Notes: generated by a model not told the origin, from the sequence alone. A stretch of 64,000 nt of DNA from Paenibacillus zeirhizosphaerae (GCF_030705605.1 NZ_JAPCKK010000034.1:124001-188000), one strand, 5' to 3'. Positions 8,187 through 17,355 are shown, numbered from the stretch's first letter. Numbers and translations are program-made.

Positions 8187-8633
8187 TTATTTTTTCGCGT
8201 CGGACGAGTAAAATACATCACTATGCATATGCCGGATTTTGTCCCAGTTGCCGGGGTTGGTCGTGTCTGGAGAGCGGTGCTCCAGAATGGCCTGATAGAG
8301 CGCGGTTTTTTGTTCCAAATGGGCAACGTGCTGTTTGGCTTCTTCGAGCTTAACGAGCGCCGCTTCTTTGTGCTCCATCATGAGAGCGGAGCGTTGCGGA
8401 ATGGTCGAATCCCCTTCGAGACAGAGATCGATGTACGTTTTGATGACTTCAATCGGCATCCCGGATTGCTTGAGGCATTTGATGCCATGCAGCCAGTTGA
8501 TCGATTCTTCGTCGAACATCCGAATGTTGTTGCGATTGCGCTGTACGCTCGGCACCAGACCTTTATCCGTGTAAAAGCGTACAGCGTGTTCAGTGAGTCC
8601 CGTTATTTGGGCGGCTTCTTTAACCGTATGCAT
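8187..8633 (-). CDS. MerR-family transcriptional regulator
   Basis: 148 aa. The N-terminal winged helix is clear: MHTVKEAAQITGLTEHAVRF, YTDKGLVPSVQRNRNNIRMF, then a long dimerisation helix (about residues 80-115, EEAKQHVAHLEQKTALYQAI). There is no Cys cluster for metal binding, so this is the organic-effector type often placed next to aldo/keto reductases. ATG at 8633 has AAGGAGG 7 bases upstream. It is divergent from the reductase gene at 8808 and most likely regulates it from the shared 174-base gap. Confidence 0.85.
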   Translation of the reverse strand: MHTVKEAAQITGLTEHAVRFYTDKGLVPSVQRNRNNIRMFDEESINWLHGIKCLKQSGMPIEVIKTYIDLCLEGDSTIPQRSALMMEHKEAALVKLEEAKQHVAHLEQKTALYQAILEHRSPDTTNPGNWDKIRHMHSDVFYSSDAKK

Positions 8634-8807
8634 GTGTAATCCTCCTTGGAAAAAACTTTTTCAAAGACCGCTTGCCTTCGTGTAACACGAAGGAGCTAGA
8701 CTTATTGTAATGCAAATCGGCCGTAAGCGGAATCCCTGCTGCAGTGCCCAATTCCTGGGACGCGAGGCCGTTTGCCTTTATATATTTGAATCATGGGAGG
8801 AATTACG

Positions 8808-9659
8808 ATGCGAACTGTAACCTTGAATAACGGAGTAAAAATGCCGCTCATCGGCTTCGGTGTCTACCAGATTCCCGATGCTGAAGAATGCGAGAACGCC
8901 GTATATGAAGCGCTGATGGCCGGTTATCGCCTGATCGACACCGCCGCCGGTTACCTGAACGAGGAAGCGGTCGGACGCGCGATCAAGCGCAGCGGTATTC
9001 CGCGTGAAGAGCTGTTCATCACGACCAAGCTCTGGGTTCAGGATGCCGGCTACGAGAGTGCCAAGCTGGCGTTTGCCAAATCCTTGAAGAAGCTACAGCT
9101 CGACTATCTCGATCTGTACCTAATTCACCAGCCGTTCGGCGATTACTACGGCGCGTGGCGCGCGATGGAAGACCTGTACCGGGAAGGCAAGATCAAGGCG
9201 ATTGGCGTCAGCAACTTCCTGCCCGACCGTCTGATGGACCTCATCGTGCATAACGAAATCGTGCCCGCCGTCAACCAGGTCGAAACGCACCCGTTCTACC
9301 AGCAGCTCGAGAGCGCTGCTTTTATGAAAGAGCAGGGAGTGCAGCACCAGTCGTGGGCGCCGTTCGCTGAAGGACGCAACAACATGTTCGGCAACGAAGT
9401 GCTGGCCTCGATCGCGGAAAAACACAACAAGTCCGTCGCCCAGGTCGTGCTGCGCTGGCTTGTTCAGCGTGAAGTCGTTGTTATTCCAAAATCGGTGAGC
9501 AAAGAGCGGATCGTCGAAAACTTCGACATTTTCGATTTTGAGCTGAGCGCGGACGATCTCGAACGGATTTCAGCCCTTGATACGCGGGAAAGTCTTTTCT
9601 TATCGTATCACGATCCGAAATTCGTCAAGATGCTGGGCACCTTGAGAGTCGATCTGTAA
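8808..9659 (+). CDS. Aldo/keto reductase
   Basis: 283 aa, a full-length AKR barrel, NADPH-dependent carbonyl reductase of the cytosol. The catalytic tetrad is visible: Asp in LIDTAAGY, Tyr of the same motif, Lys in FITTKLWV and His in LYLIHQPFGDYY; the NADPH motif is VVIPKSVSKERIVENFDIFD. The ATG at 8808 (MRTVTLNNGVKMP) follows GGGAGGA; an upstream ATG at 8793 overlaps that site. The divergent MerR gene suggests induction by a reactive aldehyde or similar compound. Codon use is richer in G and C than the neighbouring remnants, so this looks like core sequence. Confidence 0.9.
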   Translation: MRTVTLNNGVKMPLIGFGVYQIPDAEECENAVYEALMAGYRLIDTAAGYLNEEAVGRAIKRSGIPREELFITTKLWVQDAGYESAKLAFAKSLKKLQLDYLDLYLIHQPFGDYYGAWRAMEDLYREGKIKAIGVSNFLPDRLMDLIVHNEIVPAVNQVETHPFYQQLESAAFMKEQGVQHQSWAPFAEGRNNMFGNEVLASIAEKHNKSVAQVVLRWLVQREVVVIPKSVSKERIVENFDIFDFELSADDLERISALDTRESLFLSYHDPKFVKMLGTLRVDL

Positions 9660-9709
9660 CCTTGGATCAAACCGTAAATTCTTCGCGCATTTATCCTCAT
9701 ATCTATATT

Positions 9710-9743
9710 AAGAAAGGACAGGGCGGCGCGCCTGTCCTTTCTT
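9710..9743 (+). terminator. Terminator of the aldo/keto reductase gene
   Basis: AAGAAAGGACAGG pairs perfectly with CCTGTCCTTTCTT (13 bp, 8-base loop). The arms end in T-rich and A-rich runs, so it may work in both directions. Confidence 0.8.
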
Positions 9744-9800
9744 ATCTATTATTTGTAAACCTTATCATGAGACACGCTTAATTGGAGTCATTCAAGCGGT

Positions 9801-11357
9801 CTAAAAATATTCGATCGTATAACCGAAGGGATGGGCTTGGCGTTCCTTGTTCTTGGTGGACAGCTTCCGTATGTCTTCCGGCATGATCCTCATATAGTGG
9901 ATTCGTTTCACGAATTGCTTCAAGGTCTCGTTCTGCTCTTCTACCCTCTGGTCTTGGAATTGTTCGAGCCGTCGGATGATGTGCGACAGGCGATCCGTAT
10001 GGAATAGGATATCGATATCCTGGATTTTCTTCATCAGCTTGTATTTCATCATGAGCAGCGCCTGACGTTGCTCCGTCAAGGTCTGCTTCTTGAGCTTGAG
10101 CTCTTCGTGCGTGTAGATCTCTGCCAGCAGCAGCTCCATCAGGTTCGTCTGCTGCCGCTCATTCTCCTGAAGCTGGGCTTCAATCAAGGTCAGATGCTTC
10201 TGAATATTCCTGCATTCGGCCTCCTTCTCTTGCTGCTGGATAAGCTGAAGCTGATCGGCCAGCCGCTGCTTGTGGCCCTGGAGCTTCGATACCACCTCTT
10301 CTTCCAGGAACTCCAGCTTCATGCCCCGGTTATCACATCTTGCTGTGCCGTCAGGCAGTAGACTACCGCAAGGATTGATCGTGTACACCCCGTGTTTCTC
10401 CCTGCGGATCACAAGCTTTCTTCCACATACGCCGCAGAACAGCAGGTCCTTGAGCATCGTGAGTCCGGTCTTGCGGGCCGGCTTCTCGCGGATGGGTATG
10501 GTCTGTACTCTGCGTTCCGCCCGTTCCCGGTTCGCTTGCTCCCACTCGTCTGGCGTAATGATCACCGAGTGAGCGTGCTCCGCTGTGACCGTGTCCAATA
10601 TCTTATATCTGTACTCCCCGTTCTCCTTGATGCGCTTGCGGTTCTGAAATACCACAGTTCCCTTGTACACCGGATTCTGAATGATTCGCTTGATCGTGGC
10701 CGTCTGGAAAGCATTCGCCTGCTTGGGCTTGTAGCCTTCACGATTCAAGATGTCCACAATCTTGCGGCTGCCAAAGCCCTCGTTATACAGCTTGAAAATG
10801 TACCGTACCACGGCCGCCTCCGGCTCGTAAATTTCCAGCCTCTTCGTTACCGGGTTCCGCCGATATCCGTAAGCAGGCTTGCCGCCCACATGCTCTCCCC
10901 GTCTGGCGCGCTGCATTTTATTGACCTTGTTCCTGCGGCCGATCATCTCATATTCCAGGGAGGCGAATAATGAGCTGACATCATACAAGAGCCGATCCTC
11001 CTGCGAGTTGGACAGGTCGAACGTCTGGGAAGGCGTAATGATTGGAATATCGTAATCGATGCAGAGCTGCTTGATCTGCTGCGACACCAGCCCATTCCGG
11101 GACAGACGGTCCAGAGACACGGCAAAAATCGCTTGATAGCGTTCGATATGGTCGATGAGCTTCTGCAATTGGGGCCGCTGCTCCAGATCATGCTTGCCCC
11201 CACTCACAATTTCTTCGTAGAGATCAAATTTGTATTCGTGTTCACGACAAAATGCCTGCATGAGTTCACGATGGTTCTGCAGTGTGTCTTCGTTCTCTCC
11301 CTTATCACGTGAAATACGCAGGTAGGTTGCTCCAAATTTCCCGGTTATGTCGTTCAA
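9801..11357 (-). CDS. Large serine recombinase
   Basis: 518 aa. It has the resolvase catalytic domain (YLRISRDKGENEDTLQNHRE with the nucleophile Ser; VSLDRLSRNGL), a recombinase domain (YGYRRNPVTKRLEIYEPEAA), a zinc ribbon (LLFCGVCGRKL with a second Cys pair), and a coiled coil near the end (about 370-470). This is the order of phage- or element-type large serine integrases. The TTG at 11357 has AGGAGG 8 bases upstream. It seems intact. No att sites could be identified, and no phage or conjugation genes are near, so it may be an orphan. The small gene at 11492 lies 134 bases upstream. Confidence 0.88.
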   Translation of the reverse strand: MNDITGKFGATYLRISRDKGENEDTLQNHRELMQAFCREHEYKFDLYEEIVSGGKHDLEQRPQLQKLIDHIERYQAIFAVSLDRLSRNGLVSQQIKQLCIDYDIPIITPSQTFDLSNSQEDRLLYDVSSLFASLEYEMIGRRNKVNKMQRARRGEHVGGKPAYGYRRNPVTKRLEIYEPEAAVVRYIFKLYNEGFGSRKIVDILNREGYKPKQANAFQTATIKRIIQNPVYKGTVVFQNRKRIKENGEYRYKILDTVTAEHAHSVIITPDEWEQANRERAERRVQTIPIREKPARKTGLTMLKDLLFCGVCGRKLVIRREKHGVYTINPCGSLLPDGTARCDNRGMKLEFLEEEVVSKLQGHKQRLADQLQLIQQQEKEAECRNIQKHLTLIEAQLQENERQQTNLMELLLAEIYTHEELKLKKQTLTEQRQALLMMKYKLMKKIQDIDILFHTDRLSHIIRRLEQFQDQRVEEQNETLKQFVKRIHYMRIMPEDIRKLSTKNKERQAHPFGYTIEYF

Positions 11358-11491
11358 GATGGGTGCCTCCTAACTGTAGTGCCTGTATTCCCCCCTATGC
11401 AGGGAGTCTTACACGCGCAGTCGAAATGACGCAAAAACGTAATTTCAACTACTCAAGGGATGGCTATACGTTATGCCTGAACACGCTACCG

Positions 11492-11671
11492 CTAAGGAGG
11501 ATTTGTATTCTGCTGCTGATCGTCAGCCTCGCGTGTCCGATGCTCATCCTTCTCAAATAACTCCTTGAAAGCCTCGGCCATTAACCGATAATTGGGTTCA
11601 TTCCGTTCAGCACCATGCCCTTTCGGTCTGATCTCATCTTGATGCGGTCTCGGTCTCCTGTGCTTCATCAT
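11492..11671 (-). CDS. Small conserved protein, 59 aa (paralogue 2 of 3)
   Basis: Not recognised as a named family. It has the same core as the copies at 4802 and 20387: AERNEPNYRLMAEAFKELFE, followed by a charged tail ending QNTNPP. The ATG at 11671 (MMKHRRPRPH) has AAGGAG 7 bases upstream, exactly as in the 4802 copy. It precedes the serine recombinase gene on the same strand, so the two may be co-transcribed. It might be a recombinase helper or simply a passenger; the sequence gives no function. Confidence 0.6.
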   Translation of the reverse strand: MMKHRRPRPHQDEIRPKGHGAERNEPNYRLMAEAFKELFEKDEHRTREADDQQQNTNPP

Positions 11672-11966
11672 ACGGCTGCTCCTTCCCTGCGTTATGGTTC
11701 AACGTATATCCTCAGAAGGATTCTGGGTTAGGTTACTACTAACTCTATTCATTCAGAATCTGGAAAATGATACCTTTTTATCTTGGGACTGGCTGTAGAA
11801 TTCAGAAAACATGGCTATGAATGCCCCTTTTGTGGCACACAGGTGTTCTGAGGGGGAGGGACAAAATCTTTTAAATTTTAAAAAGATTTAAGGAAATAAA
11901 TAGTTTCCTTGCCATCAGACTCTTATTTTACCAAATGAGGGTGAAGGACTCGCCATGCGCAAGAAA

Positions 11967-11997
11967 AAAGGGAACCGCCCGCTCATGGCTGTCCCCC
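11967..11997 (-). terminator. Terminator of the second serine recombinase gene
   Basis: On the minus strand GGGGACAGCC pairs with GGCGGTTCCC and is followed by TTTTTT, just past the stop at 12006. Confidence 0.65.
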
Positions 11998-12005
11998 TCA
12001 TCCCA

Positions 12006-13553
12006 TCATATATATTCAATCGTGTACTCAAAAGGATATTGCTCCCGTTCCTTGCTCCGCATGGGCTTGGCCCTGATCTCTTCCGGCATGACCCTTGTGT
12101 AGTGGATTCGACGGATAAACTGCTTCAAGGTGTCGTTCTGTTCCTCCACCGTCCTGTGCGAGAACCTGTCGAGCATGTCGATGATATAATACAGTTGCTC
12201 CCTGCGGGAGATCACCATGGTGTTCTGATTCCGCTGCTGAAGCTCCGTTCGGGTCTGCTGCAGCAGCTCTTGCTGCCGCAGCAAGGCTTGTCTCTTCTTC
12301 ACAAGCTCCTCATGCGAGAAAATCTCCGTCCATGCCGGGTCCGCCAGTATAAGCTGGTGTCTCTGATTGAGCTCAAGCTCCTGCTCTACATGGGCCAGAT
12401 GCTCTTGAAGCTCGCTCCAGATATCCTGGAATTCATGCTCTACGAGATGTTCGAGCTCTTGCTGTAGCTGTTGTTTATGTACCTGGAGCCTCCGCAGGAT
12501 CTCTGCCTCCATATAGCCGAGCTTCATGCCTTGATTATTACACTTCTGCTGGCGGTCGGGCATCACATATTGGCAGGGCTTGATCACATACCCCCCGTTT
12601 CGTTCCTTGCGCATGGCGAGCTTCCTTCCGCATATCCCGCAGAAGAGCAGATCCTTCAGCATGGTTGTGCCGGTCTTGCGGGCGGGCTTCTCACGGATCT
12701 CGGTCGAAGGGTGCTCCATGTCCTCCTGGTTCACCTGCTCCCATTGATCGGGAGGAATGATTGCAGGGTGAGCGCTCTCGGCAATGATGGTCTCCAGCAC
12801 CTTCCAGGTGTAATGGCCGTCTTCCTTGAGGCGCTTGCGGTCCCGAAACACCACGCTCCCTTTATAGACCGGATTCTGAAGCATTCGCTTGATGGTGGAG
12901 GGTTGAAAGGAAGCCGCTGACTGCGGTCTGTAGCCCTCCTCGTTCAACTGCTCCGCAATCCTGCGGGAGCTCTTGCCTTCACGGTGCAGCTTGAACATGT
13001 ATCGCACGACTTCAGCTTCGGGCTCGTAAATCTCCAGCCTTTTGCTGTCCGGGTTGCGCCTGTAGCCGTATGCGGGCTTGCCCGCCATATATTCTCCCCG
13101 CCGGGCACGCTGTATCTTATTGAGCTTGTTCCGGCTGCCAATCATCTCGTATTCCATCACCGCGAACATGGAGCTTACATCGTACAACAAGCGGTCCTCC
13201 TGTGAATTGCACAGGTCGAAGGTCTGGTAAGGTGTGATGATTTTGATATCGTGATCCATGCACAATTGCTTGATCTGCTGCGAGATCATTCCGTTCCGGG
13301 ACAGACGGTCCAGGGAGACAACCAGGATGGCCCGGTAGCGTTCGATGTTGGCGATTAGCTTCTGCAATTGGGGACGGGCATCCAGATTGTGCTTGCCGCC
13401 ACTTACAATTTCTTCATAAATTTCATACCTGTAGCCGTTCTGTCGGCCATATTCAAGCATGCTTTCACGGTGGTTCTGCAAGGTGTCTTCATCCTCGCCC
13501 TTGTCGCGTGATATTCGCAGGTATAACGCTCCCAGGATTTCAGTTCCCCCCAT
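12006..13553 (-). CDS. Large serine recombinase (paralogue)
   Basis: 515 aa, clearly related to the product of 9801-11357: LYLRISRDKGEDEDTLQNHR, VSLDRLSRNGMISQQIKQLC, YGYRRNPDSKRLEIYEPEAE, LLFCGICGRKLAM and a Gln/Glu-rich coiled coil before the end. The two have drifted apart along their whole length, so they are old paralogues or separate arrivals. I start at the ATG of MGGTEILGALYLRIS (13553) with GAGGGGG upstream; the longer frame back to 13883 runs through a dispersed 100 bp repeat and is not coding. The Ser nucleophile, Arg residues and zinc ligands look intact. Confidence 0.87.
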   Translation of the reverse strand: MGGTEILGALYLRISRDKGEDEDTLQNHRESMLEYGRQNGYRYEIYEEIVSGGKHNLDARPQLQKLIANIERYRAILVVSLDRLSRNGMISQQIKQLCMDHDIKIITPYQTFDLCNSQEDRLLYDVSSMFAVMEYEMIGSRNKLNKIQRARRGEYMAGKPAYGYRRNPDSKRLEIYEPEAEVVRYMFKLHREGKSSRRIAEQLNEEGYRPQSAASFQPSTIKRMLQNPVYKGSVVFRDRKRLKEDGHYTWKVLETIIAESAHPAIIPPDQWEQVNQEDMEHPSTEIREKPARKTGTTMLKDLLFCGICGRKLAMRKERNGGYVIKPCQYVMPDRQQKCNNQGMKLGYMEAEILRRLQVHKQQLQQELEHLVEHEFQDIWSELQEHLAHVEQELELNQRHQLILADPAWTEIFSHEELVKKRQALLRQQELLQQTRTELQQRNQNTMVISRREQLYYIIDMLDRFSHRTVEEQNDTLKQFIRRIHYTRVMPEEIRAKPMRSKEREQYPFEYTIEYI

Positions 13554-13740
13554 GAATGATTCCCCCTCTCTACACTGCTCACTACACTTCTTACTACACT
13601 GCTCACTACTATCATGTATGTACCACACGGAGGTATAAGAACTGCTGGCTTGCTCTGGCTTGCTCTGGAGTGCGTGAGTTGTTGTTGTAAGGGGGAGCAA
13701 AATGTCCAATTGACCGGGGGGAGGTTTTTCGTGCGTGGGT

Positions 13741-13840
13741 GAGACGCTCCGAGAACGAAGCATTCCTACAATCGCTGTTGACCCTTCGGGCCAAAGGCGA
13801 CCGCTCCGCTTTTCCGGAATTGCTTCGTCCTCTCCGCTGC
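13741..13840 (+). repeat. Dispersed ~100 bp palindromic repeat, copy 1
   Basis: Ends GAGAACGAAGCATTCC and GGAATTGCTTCGTCCTC form an inverted repeat around a centre with CCCTTCGGG and GACCGCTCCGC. Copies lie at 17755, 56641, 59913 and 61480. Non-coding, MITE- or REP-like. Confidence 0.8.
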
Positions 13841-13971
13841 TTTTGAGCTTTTGGAAGCCCTCGATCCCTTGCTCCCGGGTCACATCCCGTGTTCGTGGCT
13901 CCTTGCGTGTGATTTGAATATGTCGTTGTATGGCTATATATGCGGTGTTATAATAAATTGAGGTGATATGC

Positions 13972-14358
13972 TTGGACGAAAAGGTACTTGAAATTCTCAG
14001 TCAAATGCAAGCACAAATGAGCGGGTTACAGAATCAAATGTCTCAAATGATTGGGCGAATGGACAGCATAGAGTCCAGAATGGGCAACATGGAGTCCAAA
14101 ATGGAACGTATGGAATCCAGAATGGACAATATGGAGTCTAAAATGGAACGTATGGAAGACGACATTTCGAGTATCAAAGGAACCGTCAGCCGAATTGAAG
14201 CGCACCAGCATGACGACCTGGTTGCAACGCTGGAACGAATCGACAAGCGTGTCGAACAGATTTCGGAATGGAAAGAAGAAACCGACAATGTTGTTGATCT
14301 ACTTGCTCAAAGAACAACAAGACTTCAAGCCAAAATGAAACTAAATTCCTCATATTAA
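13972..14358 (+). CDS. Coiled-coil protein with NMESKMERMES repeats
   Basis: 128 aa, almost entirely coiled coil. Residues 20-75 consist of 7- and 14-residue repeats (RMDSIESRMGNMESKMERME), with Met and Ile at the core positions, then IKGTVSRIEAHQHDDLVATL and a short tail. TTG at 13972 (LDEKVLEILSQM) has GAGGTG 6 bases upstream; GTG at 13963 overlaps that site. It shares style with the proteins at 5802 and 16903. No catalytic motif. Such small coiled-coil proteins are common in Paenibacillus and their role is unknown to me. Confidence 0.65.
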   Translation: MDEKVLEILSQMQAQMSGLQNQMSQMIGRMDSIESRMGNMESKMERMESRMDNMESKMERMEDDISSIKGTVSRIEAHQHDDLVATLERIDKRVEQISEWKEETDNVVDLLAQRTTRLQAKMKLNSSY

Positions 14359-14698
14359 CGAGGGATTTTTTGTTTGGCATCCAATCTGCCCACAAGTTAT
14401 TCAACGTCACAGCAGGATAACAGGGAATTTCTCCTTTCATCCACCGAGACAGCCAATTCACCAACCCTGCACGAGCTCTCGATAGTTCTGGAGCGGATTC
14501 CCCACATTTCTGAGGAAACAGCTCCTTTTGATCTTTAACTAGCTTTTGGCTTACTACGTTCAAGTCATTCGCCGTCACGTTCGGACCGGCAGATCCTGTC
14601 GTTGTTATACGATGTGTATCAGATACGTTCGCTAGTATACCTAAAGACGGGCGTCCAGTCTGTTCACCGGATTCGTGTAAGGACTGAACGCCGGTAGC

Positions 14699-14910
14699 TT
14701 AATGAGTCGCATACACCTGCATTTTATGTGAATCAATTATGAGTCCTGCTGTTTGAATGAAATCAAAGCCAAGGATACCGTCAATTTCTATGCCATAATC
14801 CATAGCGCCGATTTCAATCTTACATTCGGACACTGTCCAATCACCTAAAACCACAACATCGAACCACTTTGTAAAAACAATTTCCGTTCCACCTACACCA
14901 TGTATAATGG
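14699..14910 (-). pseudogene. Retropepsin-like aspartic protease, C-terminal remnant
   Basis: The frame gives GVGGTEIVFTKWFDVVVLGD, then IEIGAMDYGIEIDGILGFDF and IIDSHKMQVY. This is the C-terminal half of small clan AA (retropepsin-like) proteases of Gram-positive bacteria, where the ILGxDFL motif follows the flap. The catalytic DTG and the N-terminal half are missing: the frame opens only at the 3' end of the neighbouring 86 aa gene, as if a deletion joined the two. Inactive as a protease. Confidence 0.65.
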
Positions 14911-15153
14911 CTGTCCGACCCATTTTTCTTCAATTTTCAAGTCCGGACGTGATGTATGCAAAAAATAAATTTCTTTCCCTGGTTGATCCCTGTGTAATTG
15001 CTTGTATCGTTTCATTGCATCTAGCGAGTCTTCATAACGATCAATGACGATCACCGAATCAATGAACCGGAACCCGCCTTCCGAATAAGCTTCGGCAGCC
15101 TCGAATACGACCCATTCTTCAGGAAACTTTTCTTGAACCTCTTCCCATTGCAT
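14893..15153 (-). CDS. Small protein normally paired with a retropepsin-like protease, 86 aa
   Basis: The sequence MQWEEVQEKFPEEWVVFEAA...FIDSVIVIDRYEDSLDAMKR YKQLH is typical of a small Paenibacillus protein encoded just before retropepsin-like proteases; I know no function. The ATG at 15153 has GGGAGGG 6 bases upstream. The last residues (GQPLYMV) come from the deletion joint with the protease remnant, so the natural C-terminus (near KIEEKWVG) has probably been altered. Confidence 0.6.
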   Translation of the reverse strand: MQWEEVQEKFPEEWVVFEAAEAYSEGGFRFIDSVIVIDRYEDSLDAMKRYKQLHRDQPGKEIYFLHTSRPDLKIEEKWVGQPLYMV

Positions 15154-15274
15154 CCCAATCCCTCCCGCCTTGAATTGACAGCCTGAAAACCGCTACCTTA
15201 GCACGGCAATGGAAAAAGAAGATGGATTTATCTAAATTCTCTAGGACTGTGCGGTAGAAGCGACTTTGAACGAT

Positions 15275-15408
15275 ATTTCGTACAAAATCTTGAGAATGGA
15301 CGCTTTCGCACTCTTTTTTGTACGACTTTTCATACAATAACCTGGGAATGGACGCTCTCGTGCTCTTTTTTGTACATTTTTTCATACAAAATCCTGGGAA
15401 TGGACGCT
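15275..15408 (+). repeat. Tandem direct repeat of about 52-57 bp, 2.5 copies
   Basis: The block TACAAAATCTTGAGAATGGA, TTTCGCACTCTTTTTTGTAC repeats as CATACAATAACCTGGGAATG and CATACAAAATCCTGGGAATG with the same CGCT...CTCTTTTTTGTAC spacer. No coding sense seen. It ends at the Rpn relic at 15415. Confidence 0.75.
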
Positions 15409-15414
15409 TATGTA

Positions 15415-15482
15415 CACGCTTGAGTTTCTCAGTCAGGACCGAGAGACACGCCGACGCTATGAGGAGCGCAGAAATACTTGCG
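15415..15482 (+). pseudogene. Short Rpn-family relic
   Basis: The frame reads TLEFLSQDRETRRRYEERRN, almost identical to the block at about 5266-5325 of the larger Rpn remnant. Nothing else of the gene remains. Confidence 0.65.
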
Positions 15483-15654
15483 TCAACAACTCATGACTCA
15501 AGTCACGAGCTTGTCTCTGCCTACGCTGTAGACAGTGCTTGCGCTTCGCGCAAGCCTTTTAGACTTATTCCTAACCGGTAGTGCAAGCGCACCTCACGGT
15601 GCTCCTACCTTAGCGTGTTGGAACATCAGGACGGTCGACCTCGCCCCTACAACA

Positions 15655-15750
15655 AGAGCTATACTCCTGCTGTAGCTGCCGCCGGTGAGCCAGCAGCTTC
15701 CTTAAGATTTCTTCTTCCACAAACCTCAATCTTATGCCGTGATTCTCGCG
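15655..15750 (-). pseudogene. Serine recombinase relic (after the zinc ribbon)
   Basis: The minus strand encodes RENHGIRLRFVEEEILRKLL AHRRQLQQEY, which matches the segment following the zinc ribbon in the recombinases here (DNRGMKLEFLEEEVVSKLQG). Only about 30 codons are left. Confidence 0.6.
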
Positions 15751-15965
15751 CAGCTCAATGGCGTCGAGCTTGGCGTTCGTTAATTCTTGATTTTCCTATA
15801 GAGAAATCGTCATTCGTTCTATGGTATGATAAAACTGTGTTTTGGTGCAATACAGAAGCCAATCCGGTGCAAGCCATATCAAACCAACTTAGCCACGAGA
15901 AAATTCAATCTTAGCCACTGAGATCAGTAGAATTGAAGAAGAATATGGACTGGAGGTGTTTTATA

Positions 15966-16208
15966 ATGGCTAAAAAGATAGACGAGAGTGTGGTTCGTCA
16001 GATAAAGGACATACTCCAATCGGCGGGTTATAGAAATCCAACCAGTGTTGATTTAGAGAACAAGACAGTCTTCGAGAAAAACTCTACAGAAGGAGATTTT
16101 TCTCATATTACTGACCCATTTGCCAAAGCTCTTTTGGAACGTTCCGGTATGCTTTCTCCAGAACAAGGAAAAAAGATGTTAGAGGTCATAGAAGAGGGTA
16201 GGGAATGA
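15966..16208 (+). CDS. Probable antitoxin of a PIN-domain toxin
   Basis: 80 aa, starting MAKKIDESVVRQIKDILQSA behind GGAGGTG (7-base spacing). It is charged, lacks a clear AbrB or ribbon-helix-helix motif, and has a C-terminal helix (FAKALLERSGMLSPEQGKKM) that could wrap around the toxin. Its stop overlaps the start of the PIN gene as ATGA, the usual arrangement of VapBC-type pairs with the antitoxin first. The function is inferred from position. The AT-rich composition differs from the surroundings and suggests acquisition as a unit. Confidence 0.6.
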   Translation: MAKKIDESVVRQIKDILQSAGYRNPTSVDLENKTVFEKNSTEGDFSHITDPFAKALLERSGMLSPEQGKKMLEVIEEGRE

Positions 16209-16621
16209 TAAAGAGTATGGATAACTTTAAAACAGTCCCTGGATATTTAGTTGATTCTAACGTGATAATAGGAGTTATCACAAGAGATCCCAATTGTGTG
16301 AACTTCATTCTTGAGAACCAAAATATTGTAGTCCCTTCCATAGTGGTTGTGGAAGTGCTTAACGGTGCTGAAACAGAAGAAGTTCGCAAAGAGTTCGAGC
16401 ACATTTTTTCAACAAAACCAAGTTTAGATTTGACTGCAGAGCTGGCACTCTATGCTGGAAAGTTTCTAAACGAACACAGGTTACTTGGAAGACCTTGCAA
16501 GAATATCGACGGCATATTGGTGGCTACTTGCTTTCAGTATAACTTTATACTTGTCTCTAAAGATAAACGTCTTTTAAATTTTGCAACTTATGCTGGTGTA
16601 CGGACTGTAGATCTTAATTAA
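16205..16621 (+). CDS. PIN-domain toxin (VapC-like ribonuclease)
   Basis: 138 aa with the four acidic PIN residues in place: Asp in YLVDSNVIIGV, Glu in IVVVEVLNGAE, Asp in NIDGILVATC and Asp in SKDKRLLNF. PIN toxins cut RNA with Mg2+ and are held inactive by the co-expressed antitoxin, here the preceding gene overlapping by four bases. Full length for the family, so it should be active. The ATG at 16205 is preceded by GAGGGTAGGG. Confidence 0.8.
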   Translation: MIKSMDNFKTVPGYLVDSNVIIGVITRDPNCVNFILENQNIVVPSIVVVEVLNGAETEEVRKEFEHIFSTKPSLDLTAELALYAGKFLNEHRLLGRPCKNIDGILVATCFQYNFILVSKDKRLLNFATYAGVRTVDLN

Positions 16622-16734
16622 TGAGGGGCCGTCTATTGCCGTTCAGGAGATGATCAAGGCTTTGCTTTATGGCACAATCAGACCGCCTTTTCGACTGCTG
16701 TGTTTTCTTAACAGTGACGAAGCTATGCGTCGTC

Positions 16735-16853
16735 GAGTTGGGGTGCCCCCCAAGACCATTCAGATAGTTCAATGTTACCGTCGCTCCAGTCAGTCCTGTC
16801 ATGCCCGTGACGCCTGTTTCGCCCGTTGGAGTGTCACATTCACCGCGCGCCAT
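16735..16853 (-). pseudogene. Collagen-like gene relic
   Basis: The minus strand reads CDTPTGETGVTGMTGLTGAT VTLNYLNGLGG, i.e. four Gly-X-Thr triplets and the first residues of a C-terminal domain like those at 21119-24602, then it loses similarity. No plausible complete gene. Confidence 0.6.
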
Positions 16854-16902
16854 GGGTTGGCGAAGATGTTAAAAAAATCCGGCGCAAAGGCACCGGATCA
16901 GA

Positions 16903-17178
16903 TCATTTGATTCTCTTCAATTCAGCTTCTTGTTGAATGGAGCGAGCAGAGAGAAGCTCAATAATTCTGTGCTGGTTCTCCAGAAAACTCTTCATTTCCG
17001 CAACCCGTTCACTTGTATCCAGGACAGCTCGTTTAATCTCCTGCTGATCGATCTCCATCTGATCAAGAGCTCGTTTAATCCCATGTTGATCGATCTCCAT
17101 CTGATCAAGACGCCTATGAACCGGTTTAAGTTCTTCCCGGATTACGGATTGCAGCAATTCCTTTAACTCACTGTTCAT
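16903..17178 (-). CDS. Coiled-coil protein with LDQMEIDQ repeats, 91 aa
   Basis: MNSELKELLQSVIREELKPV leads into two 14-residue repeats (RRLDQMEIDQHGIK, RALDQMEIDQQEIK) and a helical tail with SERVAEMKSFLENQHRIIEL. Coiled coil throughout, no catalytic motif. ATG at 17178 follows GGAG. Member of the same loose group as the genes at 5802 and 13972. Confidence 0.65.
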   Translation of the reverse strand: MNSELKELLQSVIREELKPVHRRLDQMEIDQHGIKRALDQMEIDQQEIKRAVLDTSERVAEMKSFLENQHRIIELLSARSIQQEAELKRIK

Positions 17179-17355
17179 GTATCCCGCTCCTCGTACTTTA
17201 ATGATGTTATTATAACAGATGACTTAATAAAGTGCACCGTATTTCTAATTCAATCCCGCGCAGGATCCGTCCGCGAAGATGTACCTTTTCGTATGTTCTA
17301 TTCTGTTGTTCTTTGGTAAGTGTTATAATCACCAAAAGGCTTGGGGGGATGTGAA

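Noticed and set aside
13554..13883. N-terminal extension of the second serine recombinase
   Set aside because: It translates the dispersed palindromic repeat and has no similarity to recombinases; the internal ATG at 13553 has a ribosome site and the family motif starts there.
14186..14578. Minus-strand frame of 130 codons containing VTANDLNVVSQK
   Set aside because: Only the first residues recall a collagen-like protein (TVTANNL); the rest runs antisense to the coiled-coil gene 13972-14358 and matches nothing.
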